From the NCBI GenBank assembly GCA_039707655.1, contig CM077676.1, forward strand, positions 81,617,895-81,681,894: DNA of 64,000 bases, read 5' to 3'. Both the position numbers and the translations under genes were made by a program. Of this stretch, positions 22,977 through 33,311 are shown one piece after another. Every line of letters begins with the position of its first letter. The stretch's first letter is position 1. The notes below the pieces were generated by a model. That model had not been told where the DNA came from and ran no database searches. It saw only the letters and a program-made list of their open reading frames with translations. The DNA is from Elymus sibiricus. Its lineage: Eukaryota > Streptophyta > Magnoliopsida > Poales > Poaceae.

Positions 22977-25900
22977 AATGCACAAAAATTCTGGAGTTGA
23001 AATAAGTTTAAAAAAATGAAATGCCTTTCTAACAGATGAGTTTTCGTTCGAAACCTTGATACTTCGAAGGAGATGGTCCAGTTTGTACACGAAGTGCATC
23101 CAGTTTTTGCCGTAACCCTCTCAACATTTTATCACATGCTATGTGGGTGAAATGATGATACCATGCCAAGTTTCAACCTTTTCAGAGTTTATTTGTAGTG
23201 CTTTTCAATTTCAGGGTCATTTAGCTCAAAAAAATCATTAAATGCATGAAAAATAGCAAATGAAGTTAGAAAGGGTTGAAATTTGAGGATGTGGCTTTGA
23301 ATGGTGCATATTGAATGCACAAAAAGTCTGGAGTTGAAATAAGTTTAAAAAAAATGAAATGCGTTTGTAACACATGAGTTTTCGTCCGAAACCTTGATAC
23401 TTCGAAGGAGATGGTCCAGTTTGTACACGAACTGCATCCAGTTTTTGCCGTAACCCTCTCAACTTTTTAGCACATGCTATGTGGGTCAAATGATGATACC
23501 ATGCCAAGTTTCAGCCTTTTCAGAGTTCATTTGTAGTGCTTTTCAATTTCAGGGTCATTTAGCTCAAAAGATCATTAAATGCATGAAAAATAGCAAATGA
23601 AGTTAGAAAGGGTTGAAATTTGAGGATGTGTCTTTGAATGGTGCATATTGAATGCACAAAAAGTCTGGAGTTGAAATAAGTTTAAAAAAATTGAAATGCC
23701 GTTGTAACAAATGAGTTTTCGTCCGAAACCTTGATACTTCGAAGGAGATGGTCCAGTTTGTACACGAAGTGCATCCAGTTTTTTCTGTAACCCTCTCAAC
23801 TTTTTAGCACATGCTATGTGGGTGAAATGATGATACCATGCCAAGTTTCAACCTTTTCAGAGTTCATTTGTAGTGCTTTTCAATTTCAGGGTCATTTAGC
23901 TCAAAAAAATCATTAAATGCATGAAAAATAGCAAATGAAGTTAGAAAGGGTTGAAATTTGAGGATGTGGCTTTGAATGGTGCATATTGCATGCACAAAAA
24001 GTCTGGAGTTGAAATAAGTTTAAAAAAAATGAAATGCGTTTGTAACACATGAGTTTTCGTCCGAAACCTTGATACTTCGAAGGAGATGGTCCAGTTTGTA
24101 CACGAACTGCATCCAGTTTTTTCCGTAACCCTCTCAACTTTTTAGCACATGCTATGTGGGTCAAATGATGATACCATGCCAAGTTTCAGCCTTTTCAGAG
24201 TTCATTTGTAGTGCTTTTCAATTTCAGGGTCATTTAGCTCAAAAAATCATTAAATGCATGAAAAATAGCAAATGAAGTTAGAAAGGGTTGAAATTTGAGG
24301 ATGTGGCTTTGAATGGTGCATATTGCATGCACAAAAAGTCTGGAGTTGAAATAAGTTTAAAAAAAATGAAATGCCTTTGTAACAGATGAGTTTTCGTCCG
24401 AAACCTTGATACTTCAAAGGAGATGGTCCAGTTTGTACACGAAGTGCATCCAGTTTATGCCGTAACCCTCTCAACTTTTTAGCACATGCTATGTGGGTGA
24501 AATGATGATACCATGCCAAGTTTCAACCTTTTCAGAGTTCATTTGTAGTGCTTTTCAATTTCAGGGTCATTTAGCTCAAAAAAATCATTAAATGCATGAA
24601 AAATAGCAAATGAAGTTAGAAAGGGTTGAAATTTGAGGATTTGGCTTTGAATGGTGCATATTGAATGCACAAAAAGTCTGGAGTTGAAATAAGTTTAAAA
24701 AAAATGAAATGCTTTTGTAACAGATGAGTTTTCGTCCGAAACCTTGATACTTCGAAGGAGATGGTCCAGTTTGTACACGAAGTGCATCCAGTTTTTGCCG
24801 TAACCCTCTCGACTTTTTATCACATGCTATGTGGGTGAAATGATGATACCATGCCAAGTTTCAACCTTTTCAGAGTTTATTTGTAGTGCTTTTCAATTTC
24901 AGGGTCATTTAGCTCAAAAAAATCATTAAATGCATGAAAAATAGCAAATGAAGTTAGAAAGGGTTGAAATTTGAGGATGTGGCTTTGAATGGTGCATATT
25001 GAATGCACAAAAAGTCTGGAGTTGAAATAAGTTTAAAAAAAATGAAATGCCTTTGTAACAGATGAGTTTTCGTCCGAAACCTTGATACTTCGAAGGAGAT
25101 GGTCCAGTTTGTACACGAAGTGCATGCAGTTTTTGCTGTAACCCTCTCAACTTTTTAGCACATGCTATGTGGGTGAAATGATGATACCATGCCAAGTTTC
25201 AACCTTTTCAGAGTTCATTTGTAGTGCTTTTCAATTTCAGGGTCATTTAGCTCAGAAAAATCATTAAATGCATGAAAAATAGCAAATGAAGTTAGAAAGG
25301 GTTGAAATTTGAGGATGTGGCTTCGAATGGTGCATATTGAATGCACAAAAAGTCTGGAGTTGAAATAAGTTTAAAAAAATGAAATGCCTTTGTAACAGAT
25401 GAGTTTTCTTCCGAAACCTTGATACTTCGAAGGAGATGGTCCAGTTTGTACACGAAGTGCATCCAGTTTTTGCCGTAACCCTCTCAACTTTTTAGCACAT
25501 GCTATGTGGGTGAAATGATGATACCATGCCAAGTTTCAACCTTTTCAGAGTTCATTTGTAGTGCTCAGGGTCATTTAGCTCAAAAAATCATTAAATGCAT
25601 GAAAAATAGCAAATGAAGTTAGAAAGGGTTGAAATTTGAGGATGTGGCTTTGAATGGTGCATATTAAATGCACAAAAATTCTGGAGTTGAAATAAGTTTA
25701 AAAAAAATGAAATGCGTTTGTAACACATGAGTTTTCGTCCGAAACCTTGATACTTCGAAGGAGATGGTCCAGTTTGTACACGAACTGCATCCAGTTTTTT
25801 CCGTAACCCTCTCAACTTTTTAGCACATGCTATGTGGGTCAAATGATGATACCATGCCAAGTTTCAGCCTTTTCAGAGTTCATTTGTAGTGCTTTTCAAT

Positions 25901-25987
25901 TTCAGGGTCATTTAGCTCCAAAAATCATTAAATGCATGAAAAATAGCAAATGAAGTTAGAAAGGGTTGAAATTTGAGGATGTGGCTT
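22977..25987. repeat. Long-period (4,375 bp) duplicated segment, copy 2
   Basis: Contains starts 23238 (A), 23575 (D), 23913 (A), 24250 (B), 24588 (C), 24926 (L), 25264 (Z, 9-bp deletion) and 25591 (X/A chimera). Every monomer has the same subtype and private variants as the unit 4,375 bases upstream. Homology starts just after the ATTAAATGC of the unit at 22901 and stops at the T/C difference 21613/25988. Confidence 0.88.
25591..25927. repeat. Chimeric X/A monomer (copy 2)
   Basis: Same X-to-A switch as the unit at 21216 (ATTAAATGCAC and AAAATTCTGG, then GCGTTTGTAACACATG). It differs from it by the usual CTCTCAAC in place of CTCTCATC. Confidence 0.8.
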
Positions 25988-26929
25988 TGAATGGTGCATA
26001 TTGAATGCACAAAAAGTCTGGAGTTGAAATAAGTTTAAAAAAAATGAAATGCCTTTGTAACAGATGAGTTTTCGTCCGAAACCTTGATACTTCGAAGGAG
26101 ATGGTCCAGTTTGTACACGAAGTGCATCCAGTTTTTGCTGTAACCCTCTCAACTTTTTAGCACATGCTATGTGGGTGAAATGATGATACCATGCCAAGTT
26201 TCAACCTTTTCAGAGTTCATTTGTAGTGCTTTTCAATTTCAGGGTCATTTAGCTCAGAAAAATCATTAAATGCATGAAAAATAGCAAATGAAGTTAGAAA
26301 GGGTTGAAATTTGAGGATGTGGCTTCGAATGGTGCATATTGAATGCACAAAAAGTCTGGAGTTGAAATAAGTTTAAAAAAATGAAATGCCTTTGTAACAG
26401 ATGAGTTTTCTTCCGAAACCTTGATACTTCGAAGGAGATGGTCCAGTTTGTACACGAAGTGCATCCAGTTTTTGCCGTAACCCTCTCAACTTTTTAGCAC
26501 ATGCTATGTGGGTGAAATGATGATACCATGCCAAGTTTCAACCTTTTCAGAGTTCATTTGTAGTGCTCAGGGTCATTTAGCTCAAAAAATCATTAAATGC
26601 ATGAAAAATAGCAAATGAAGTTAGAAAGGGTTGAAATTTGAGGATGTGGCTTTGAATGGTGCATATTAAATGCACAAAAAGTCTGGAGTTGAAATAAGTT
26701 TAAAAAAATGAAATGCCTTTCTAACAGATGAGTTTTCGTTCGAAACCTTGATACTTCGAAGGAGATGGTCCAGTTTGTACACGAAGTGCATCCAGTTTTT
26801 GCCGTAACCCTGTCAACTTTTTATCACATGCTATGTGGGTGAAACGATGATACCATGCCAAGTTTCAACCTTTTCAGAGTTCATTTGTAGTGCTTTTCAA
26901 TTTCAGGGTCATTTTGCTCAAAAAAATCA
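25928..26929. repeat. L-Z-X module
   Basis: Starts are 25928 (L, ending GCTCAGAAAAATC), 26266 (Z, 327 bp with the 9-bp deletion) and 26593 (X, private GAAACGATGATACC, ending CATTTTGCTC). The same three-unit order occurs at 1326, 29957 and 60272. Confidence 0.8.
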
Positions 26930-26995
26930 TTAAATGCATGAAAAATAGCAAATGAAGTTAGAAAGGGTTGAAATTTGAGGATGTGGCTTTGAATG

Positions 26996-27012
26996 GTGCA
27001 TATTGAATGCAC
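26996..27012. repeat. 6-bp inverted repeat with 5-base loop (GTGCAT-N5-ATGCAC), representative
   Basis: GTGCAT ATTGA ATGCAC is a perfect 6-bp dyad present in nearly every monomer. The loop differs by subtype: ATTGA, ATTGC (B), ATTAA (X), ATTTA (Y) and CATGA (5028). The arms are intact in all of these. The exceptions seen are the L units at 39682, 44413, 47791 and 49142, where the right arm reads AAGCAC. Confidence 0.8.
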
Positions 27013-27053
27013 AAAAAGTCTGGAGTTGAAATAAGTTTAAAAAAAATGAAATG

Positions 27054-27142
27054 CGTTTGTAACACATGAGTTTTCGTCCGAAACCTTGATACTTCGAAGG
27101 AGATGGTCCAGTTTGTACACGAACTGCATCCAGTTTTTTCCG
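27054..27142. other. CpG cluster of the monomer (representative unit)
   Basis: All six CpG dinucleotides of this 337-bp unit fall within about 90 bases: GCGTTTG, TTCGTCCG (two), CTTCGAAG, ACACGAA and TCCGTAA. The remaining ~247 bases contain none. The same confinement holds in most units. Exceptions are CTTCGAATGG and ACGTGGC variants, GCTCGAAAA in L units between 40 and 56 kb, and a few singletons. Confidence 0.8.
27072..27083. repeat. 5-bp dyad TTTCG-N2-CGAAA, representative
   Basis: TTTCG TC CGAAA is a perfect short palindrome with a two-base centre. The centre varies (TC in most, TT in X and W, AC at the unit starting 313) while the arms stay. It is broken in Z (TTTCTTCCGAAA), in the A units at 3002 and 4015 (CGTCTGAAA) and at 55369-55371 (CGTCCCAAACC). 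Confidence 0.7.
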
Positions 27143-27162
27143 TAACCCTCTCAACTTTTTAG

Positions 27163-27175
27163 CACATGCTATGTG
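27163..27175. repeat. 5-bp dyad CACAT-GCT-ATGTG, representative
   Basis: A perfect 5-bp inverted repeat with a three-base loop. It is conserved in nearly all units. Exceptions seen include CATATGCTATGTG in the unit at 5365, CACAAGCTATGTG in the unit at 7051, CACATGCTCTGTG in the unit at 39682 and CGCATGCTATGTG in the unit at 49480. Confidence 0.65.
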
Positions 27176-29620
27176 GGTCAAATGATGATACCATGCCAAG
27201 TTTCAGCCTTTTCAGAGTTCATTTGTAGTGCTTTTCAATTTCAGGGTCATTTAGCTCCAAAAATCATTAAATGCATGAAAAATAGCAAATGAAGTTAGAA
27301 AGGGTTGAAATTTGAGGATGTGGCTTTGAATGGTGCATATTGCATGCACAAAAAGTCTGGAGTTGAAATAAGTTTAAAAAAAATGAAATTCCTTTGTAAC
27401 AGATGAGTTTTCGTCCGAAACCTTGATACTTCGAAGGAGATGGTCCAGTTTGTACACGAAGTGCATCCAGTTTATGCCGTAACCCTCTCAACTTTTTAGC
27501 ACATGCTATGTGGGTGAAATGATGATACCATGCCAAGTTTCAACCTTTTCAGAGTTCATTTGTAGTGCTTTTCAATTTCAGGGTCATTTAGCTCAAAAAA
27601 ATCATTAAATGCATGAAAAATAGCAAATGAAGTTAGAAAGGGTTGAAATTTGAGGATTTGGCTTTGAATGGTGCATATTGAATGCACAAAAAGTCTGGAG
27701 TTGAAATAAGTTTAAAAAAAATGAAATGCTTTTGTAACAGATGAGTTTTCGTCCGAAACCTTGATACTTCGAAGGAGATGGTCCAGTTTGTACACGAAGT
27801 GCATCCAGTTTTTGCCGTAACCCTCTCAACTTTTTATCACATGCTATGTGGGTGAAATGATGATACCATGCCAAGTTTCAACCTTTTCAGAGTTTATTTG
27901 TAGTGCTTTTCAATTTCAGGGTCATTTAGCTCAAAAAAATCATTAAATGCATGAAAAATAGCAAATGAAGTTAGAAAGGGTTGAAATTTGAGGATGTGGC
28001 TTTGAATGGTGCATATTAAATGCACAAAAAGTCTGGAGTTGAAATAAGTTTAAAAAAATGAAATGCCTTTCTAACAGATGAGTTTTCGTTCGAAACCTTG
28101 ATACTTCGAAGGAGATGGTCCAGTTTGTACACGAAGTGCATCCAGTTTTTGCCGTAACCCTGTCAACTTTTTATCACATGCTATGTGGGTGAAATGATGA
28201 TACCATGCCAAGTTTCAACCTTTTCAGAGTTCATTTGTAGTGCTTTTCAATTTCAGGGTCATTTTGCTCAAAAAAATCATTAAATGCATGAAAAATAGCA
28301 AATGAAGTTAGAAAGGGTTGAAATTTGAGGATGTGGCTTTGAATGGTGCATATTGAATGCACAAAAAGTCTGGAGTTGAAATAAGTTTAAAAAAAATGAA
28401 ATGCGTTTGTAACACATGAGTTTTCGTCCGAAACCTTGATACTTCGAAGGAGATGGTCCAGTTTGTACACGAACTGCATCCAGTTTTTTCCGTAACCCTC
28501 TCAACTTTTTAGCACATGCTATGTGGGTCAAATGATGATACCATGCCAAGTTTCAGCCTTTTCAGAGTTCATTTGTAGTGCTTTTCAATTTCAGGGTCAT
28601 TTAGCTCCAAAAATCATTAAATGCATGAAAAATAGCAAATGAAGTTAGAAAGGGTTGAAATTTGAGGATGTGGCTTTGAATGGTGCATATTGCATGCACA
28701 AAAAGTCTGGAGTTGAAATAAGTTTAAAAAAAATGAAATTCCTTTGTAACAGATGAGTTTTCGTCCGAAACCTTGATACTTCGAAGGAGATGGTCCAGTT
28801 TGTACACGAAGTGCATCCAGTTTATGCCGTAACCCTCTCAACTTTTTAGCACATGCTATGTGGGTGAAATGATGATACCATGCCAAGTTTCAACCTTTTC
28901 AGAGTTCATTTGTAGTGCTTTTCAATTTCAGGGTCATTTAGCTCAAAAAAATCATTAAATGCATGAAAAATAGCAAATGAAGTTAGAAAGGGTTGAAATT
29001 TGAGGATTTGGCTTTGAATGGTGCATATTGAATGCACAAAAAGTCTGGAGTTGAAATAAGTTTAAAAAAAATGAAATGCTTTTGTAACAGATGAGTTTTC
29101 GTCCGAAACCTTGATACTTCGAAGGAGATGGTCCAGTTTGTACACGAAGTGCATCCAGTTTTTGCCGTAACCCTCTCAACTTTTTATCACATGCTATGTG
29201 GGTGAAATGATGATACCATGCCAAGTTTCAACCTTTTCAGAGTTTATTTGTAGTGCTTTTCAATTTCAGGGTCATTTAGCTCAAAAAAATCATTAAATGC
29301 ATGAAAAATAGCAAATGAAGTTAGAAAGGGTTGAAATTTGAGGATGTGGCTTTGAATGGTGCATATTGAATGCACAAAAAGTCTGGAGTTGAAATAAGTT
29401 TAAAAAAAATGAAATGCCTTTGTAACAGATGAGTTTTCGTCCGAAACCTTGATACTTCGAAGGAGATGGTCCAGTTTGTACACGAAGTGCATCCAGTTTT
29501 TGCCGTAACCCTCTCAACTTTTTAGCACATGCTATGTGGGTGAAATGATGATACCATGCCAAGTTTCAACCTTTTCAGAGTTCATTTGTAGTGCTCAGGG
29601 TCATTTAGCTCAAAAAATCA

Positions 29621-30958
29621 TTAAATGCATGAAAAATAGCAAATGAAGTTAGAAAGGGTTGAAATTTGAGGATGTGGCTTTGAATGGTGCATATTAAATG
29701 CACAAAAAGTCTGGAGTTGAAATAAGTTTAAAAAATGAAATGCCTTTCTAACAGATGAGTTTTCGTTCGAAACCTTGATACTTCGAAGGAGATGGTCCAG
29801 TTTGTACACGAAGTGCATCCAGTTTTTGCCGTAACCCTGTCAACTTTTTATCACATGCTATGTGGGTGAAATGATGATACCATGCCAAGTTTCAACCTTT
29901 TCAGAGTTCATTTGTAGTGCTTTTCAATTTCAGGGTCATTTAGCTCAAAAAAATCATTAAATGCATGAAAAATAGCAAATGAAGTTAGAAAGGGTTGAAA
30001 TTTGAGGATGTGGCTTTGAATGGTGCATATTGAATGCACAAAAAGTCTGGAGTTGAAATAAGTTTAAAAAAAATGAAATGCGTTTGTAACAGATGAGTTT
30101 TCGTCCGAAACCTTGATACTTCGAAGGAGATGGTCCAGTTTGTACACGAAGTGCATCCAGTTTTTGCTGTAACCCTCTCAACTTTTTAGCACATGCTATG
30201 TGGGTGAAATGATGATACCATGCCAAGTTTCAACCTTTTCAGAGTTCATTTGTAGTGCTTTTCAATTTCAGGGTCATTTAGCTCAGAAAAATCATTAAAT
30301 GCATGAAAAATAGCAAATGAAGTTAGAAAGGGTTGAAATTTGAGGATGTGGCTTCGAATGGTGCATATTGAATGCACAAAAAGTCTGGAGTTGAAATAAG
30401 TTTAAAAAAATGAAATGCCTTTGTAACAGATGAGTTTTCTTCCGAAACCTTGATACTTCGAAGGAGATGGTCCAGTTTGTACACGAAGTGCATCCAGTTT
30501 TTGCCGTAACCCTCTCAACTTTTTAGCACATGCTATGTGGGTGAAATGATGATACCATGCCAAGTTTCAACCTTTTCAGAGTTCATTTGTAGTGCTCAGG
30601 GTCATTTAGCTCAAAAAATCATTAAATGCATGAAAAATAGCAAATGAAGTTAGAAAGGGTTGAAATTTGAGGATGTGGCTTTGAATGGTGCATATTAAAT
30701 GCACAAAAAGTCTGGAGTTGAAATAAGTTTAAAAAAATGAAATGCCTTTCTAACAGATGAGTTTTCGTTCGAAACCTTGATACTTCGAAGGAGATGGTCC
30801 AGTTTGTACACGAAGTGCATCCAGTTTTTGCCGTAACCCTGTCAACTTTTTATCACATGCTATGTGGGTGAAATGATGATACCATGCCAAGTTTCAACCT
30901 TTTCAGAGTTCATTTGTAGTGCTTTTCAATTTCAGGGTCATTTTGCTCAAAAAAATCA
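29621..30958. repeat. X-L-Z-X monomers
   Basis: Starts are 29621 (X with a shortened six-A tract, 336 bp), 29957 (L with A-like GCGTTTGTAAC but CAGATGAG, a possible A/L mosaic), 30295 (Z, 327 bp) and 30622 (X, ending CATTTTGCTC, like the X units at 26593 and 27943). Confidence 0.75.
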
Positions 30959-33311
30959 TTAAATGTATGAAAAATAGCAAATGAAGTTAGAAAGGGTTGA
31001 AATTTGAGGATGTGGCTTTGAATGGTGCATATTGAATGCACAAAAAGTCTGGAGTTGAAATAAGTTTAAAAAAAATGAAATGCGTTTGTAACACATGAGT
31101 TTTCGTCCGAAACCTTGATACTTCGAAGGAGATGGTCCAGTTTGTACACGAACGGCATCCAGTTTTTTCCGTAACCCTCTCAACTTTTTAGCACATGCTA
31201 TGTGGGTCAAATGATGATACCATGCCAAGTTTCAGCCTTTTCAGAGTTCATTTGTAGTGCTTTTCAATTTCAGGGTCATTTAGCTCCAAAAATCATTAAA
31301 TGCATGAAAAATAGCAAATGAAGTTAGAAAGGGTTGAAATTTGAGGATGTGGCTTTGAATGGTGCATATTGCATGCACAAAAAGTCTGGAGTTGAAATAA
31401 GTTTAAAAAAAATGAAATTCCTTTGTAACAGATGAGTTTTCGTCCGAAACCTTGATACTTCGAAGGAGATGGTCCAGTTTGTACACGAAGTGCATCCAGT
31501 TTATTCCGTAACCCTCTCAACTTTTTAGCACATGCTATGTGGGTGAAATGATGATACCATGCCAAGTTTCAACCTTTTCAGAGTTCCTTTGTAGTGCTTT
31601 TCAATTTCAGGGTCATTTAGCTCAAAAAAATCATTAAATGCATGAAAAATAGCAAATGAAGTTAGAAAGGGTTGAAATTTGAGGATTTGGCTTTGAATGG
31701 TGCATATTGAATGCACAAAAAGTCTGGAGTTGAAATAAGTTTAAAAAAAATGAAATGCTTTTGTAACAGATGAGTTTTCGTCCGAAACCTTGATACTTCG
31801 AAGGAGATGGTCCAGTTTGTACACGAAGTGCATCCAGTTTTTGCCGTAACCCTCTCAACTTTTTATCACATGCTATGTGGGTGAAATGATGATACCATGC
31901 CAAGTTTCAACCTTTTCAGAGTTTATTTGTAGTGCTTTTCAATTTCAGGGTCATTTAGCTCAAAAAAATCATTAAATGCATGAAAAATAGCAAATGAAGT
32001 TAGAAAGGGTTGAAATTTGAGGATGTGGCTTTGAATGGTGCATATTGAATGCACAAAAAGTCTGGAGTTGAAATAAGTTTAAAAAAAATGAAATGCCTTT
32101 GTAACAGATGAGTTTTCGTCCGAAACCTTGATACTTCGAAGGAGATGGTCCAGTTTGTACACGAAGTGCATCCAGTTTATTCCGTAACCCTCTCAACTTT
32201 TTAGCACATGCTATGTGGGTGAAATGATGATACCATGCCAAGTTTCAACCTTTTCAGAGTTCCTTTGTAGTGCTTTTCAATTTCAGGGTCATTTAGCTCA
32301 AAAAAATCATTAAATGCATGAAAAATAGCAAATGAAGTTAGAAAGGGTTGAAATTTGAGGATTTGGCTTTGAATGGTGCATATTGAATGCACAAAAAGTC
32401 TGGAGTTGAAATAAGTTTAAAAAAAATGAAATGCTTTTGTAACAGATGAGTTTTCGTCCGAAACCTTGATACTTCGAAGGAGATGGTCCAGTTTGTACAC
32501 GAAGTGCATCCAGTTTTTGCCGTAACCCTCTCAACTTTTTATCACATGCTATGTGGGTGAAATGATGATACCATGCCAAGTTTCAACCTTTTCAGAGTTT
32601 ATTTGTAGTGCTTTTCAATTTCAGGGTCATTTAGCTCAAAAAAATCATTAAATGCATGAAAAATAGCAAATGAAGTTAGAAAGGGTTGAAATTTGAGGAT
32701 GTGGCTTTGAATGGTGCATATTGAATGCACAAAAAGTCTGGAGTTGAAATAAGTTTAAAAAAAATGAAATGCCTTTGTAACAGATGAGTTTTCGTCCGAA
32801 ACCTTGATACTTCGAAGGAGATGGTCCAGTTTGTACACGAAGTGCATCCAGTTTTTGCTGTAACCCTCTCAACTTTTTAGCACATGCTATGTGGGTGAAA
32901 TGATGATACCATGCCAAGTTTCAACCTTTTCAGAGTTCATTTGTAGTGCTCAGGGTCATTTAGCTCAAAAAATCATTAAATGCATGAAAAATAGCAAATG
33001 AAGTTAGAAAGGGTTGAAATTTGAGGATGTGGCTTTGAATGGTGCATATTAAATGCACAAAAAGTCTGGAGTTGAAATAAGTTTAAAAAATGAAATGCCT
33101 TTCTAACAGATGAGTTTTCGTTCGAAACCTGGATACTTCGAAGGAGATGGTCCAGTTTGTACACGAAGTGCATCCAGTTTTTGCCGTAACCCTGTCAACT
33201 TTTTATCACATGCTATGTGGGTGAAATGATGATACCATGCCAAGTTTCAACCTTTTCAGAGTTCATTTGTAGTGCTTTTCAATTTCAGGGTCATTTAGCT
33301 CAAAAAAATCA
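30959..33311. repeat. A-B-C-L'-C-L-X monomers with a 676-bp dimer
   Basis: Starts are 30959 (A, with TTAAATGTATG and CGAACGGC), 31296 (B), 31634 (C), 31972 (L/B mosaic), 32310 (C), 32648 (L, 9-bp deletion) and 32976 (X, with CCTGGATAC). The units at 31296 and 31972 share TTTATTCCG and GAGTTCCTTTGTAG. The dimer 31634-32309 therefore looks like a partial duplication of the B-C pair with the start of L. Confidence 0.75.

Larger units (their letters stand above)
26930..27266. repeat. Reference monomer, subtype A (337 bp)
   Basis: I use this unit to place internal landmarks. The AS-A-like site is 26977-26996 and the AS-B-like site 27212-27231. The GTAC (AfaI/RsaI) site is 27115-27118. An A-tract follows AAGTTT near 27041. 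An 8-bp direct repeat TCCAGTTT is at 27107-27114 and 27129-27136. Subtype A is the least variable class: almost all A units are 337 bp, and dozens look identical by eye across the array. Confidence 0.85.
26930..29620. repeat. A-B-C-X then A-B-C-L tetramers, 1,350-bp period
   Basis: Copy 1 starts at 26930 (A), 27267 (B), 27605 (C) and 27943 (X). Copy 2 starts at 28280, 28617, 28955 and 29293 (L/B-like with TTTTTGCCG and the 9-bp deletion). Both A units end GCTCCAAAAATC. Both B units carry TTGCATGCAC, GAAATTCCTTTG and TTTATGCCG. Confidence 0.85.

Noticed and set aside
27072..27088. CENP-B-box-like sequence (TTCGTCCGAAACCTT)
   Set aside because: It fits the TTCGNNNNANNC part but lacks the final GGG, and plants have no established CENP-B box system. 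The resemblance is probably due to the short palindrome.
29621..29818. Frames of 65 residues starting MHFVYKLDHLL on the minus strand, and longer ones at 60561-60878, 61555-61812 and 62950-63162
   Set aside because: They result from A-tract length changes that join frames within a unit or across a unit boundary. They appear and vanish with single-base slippage and have no coding signature.
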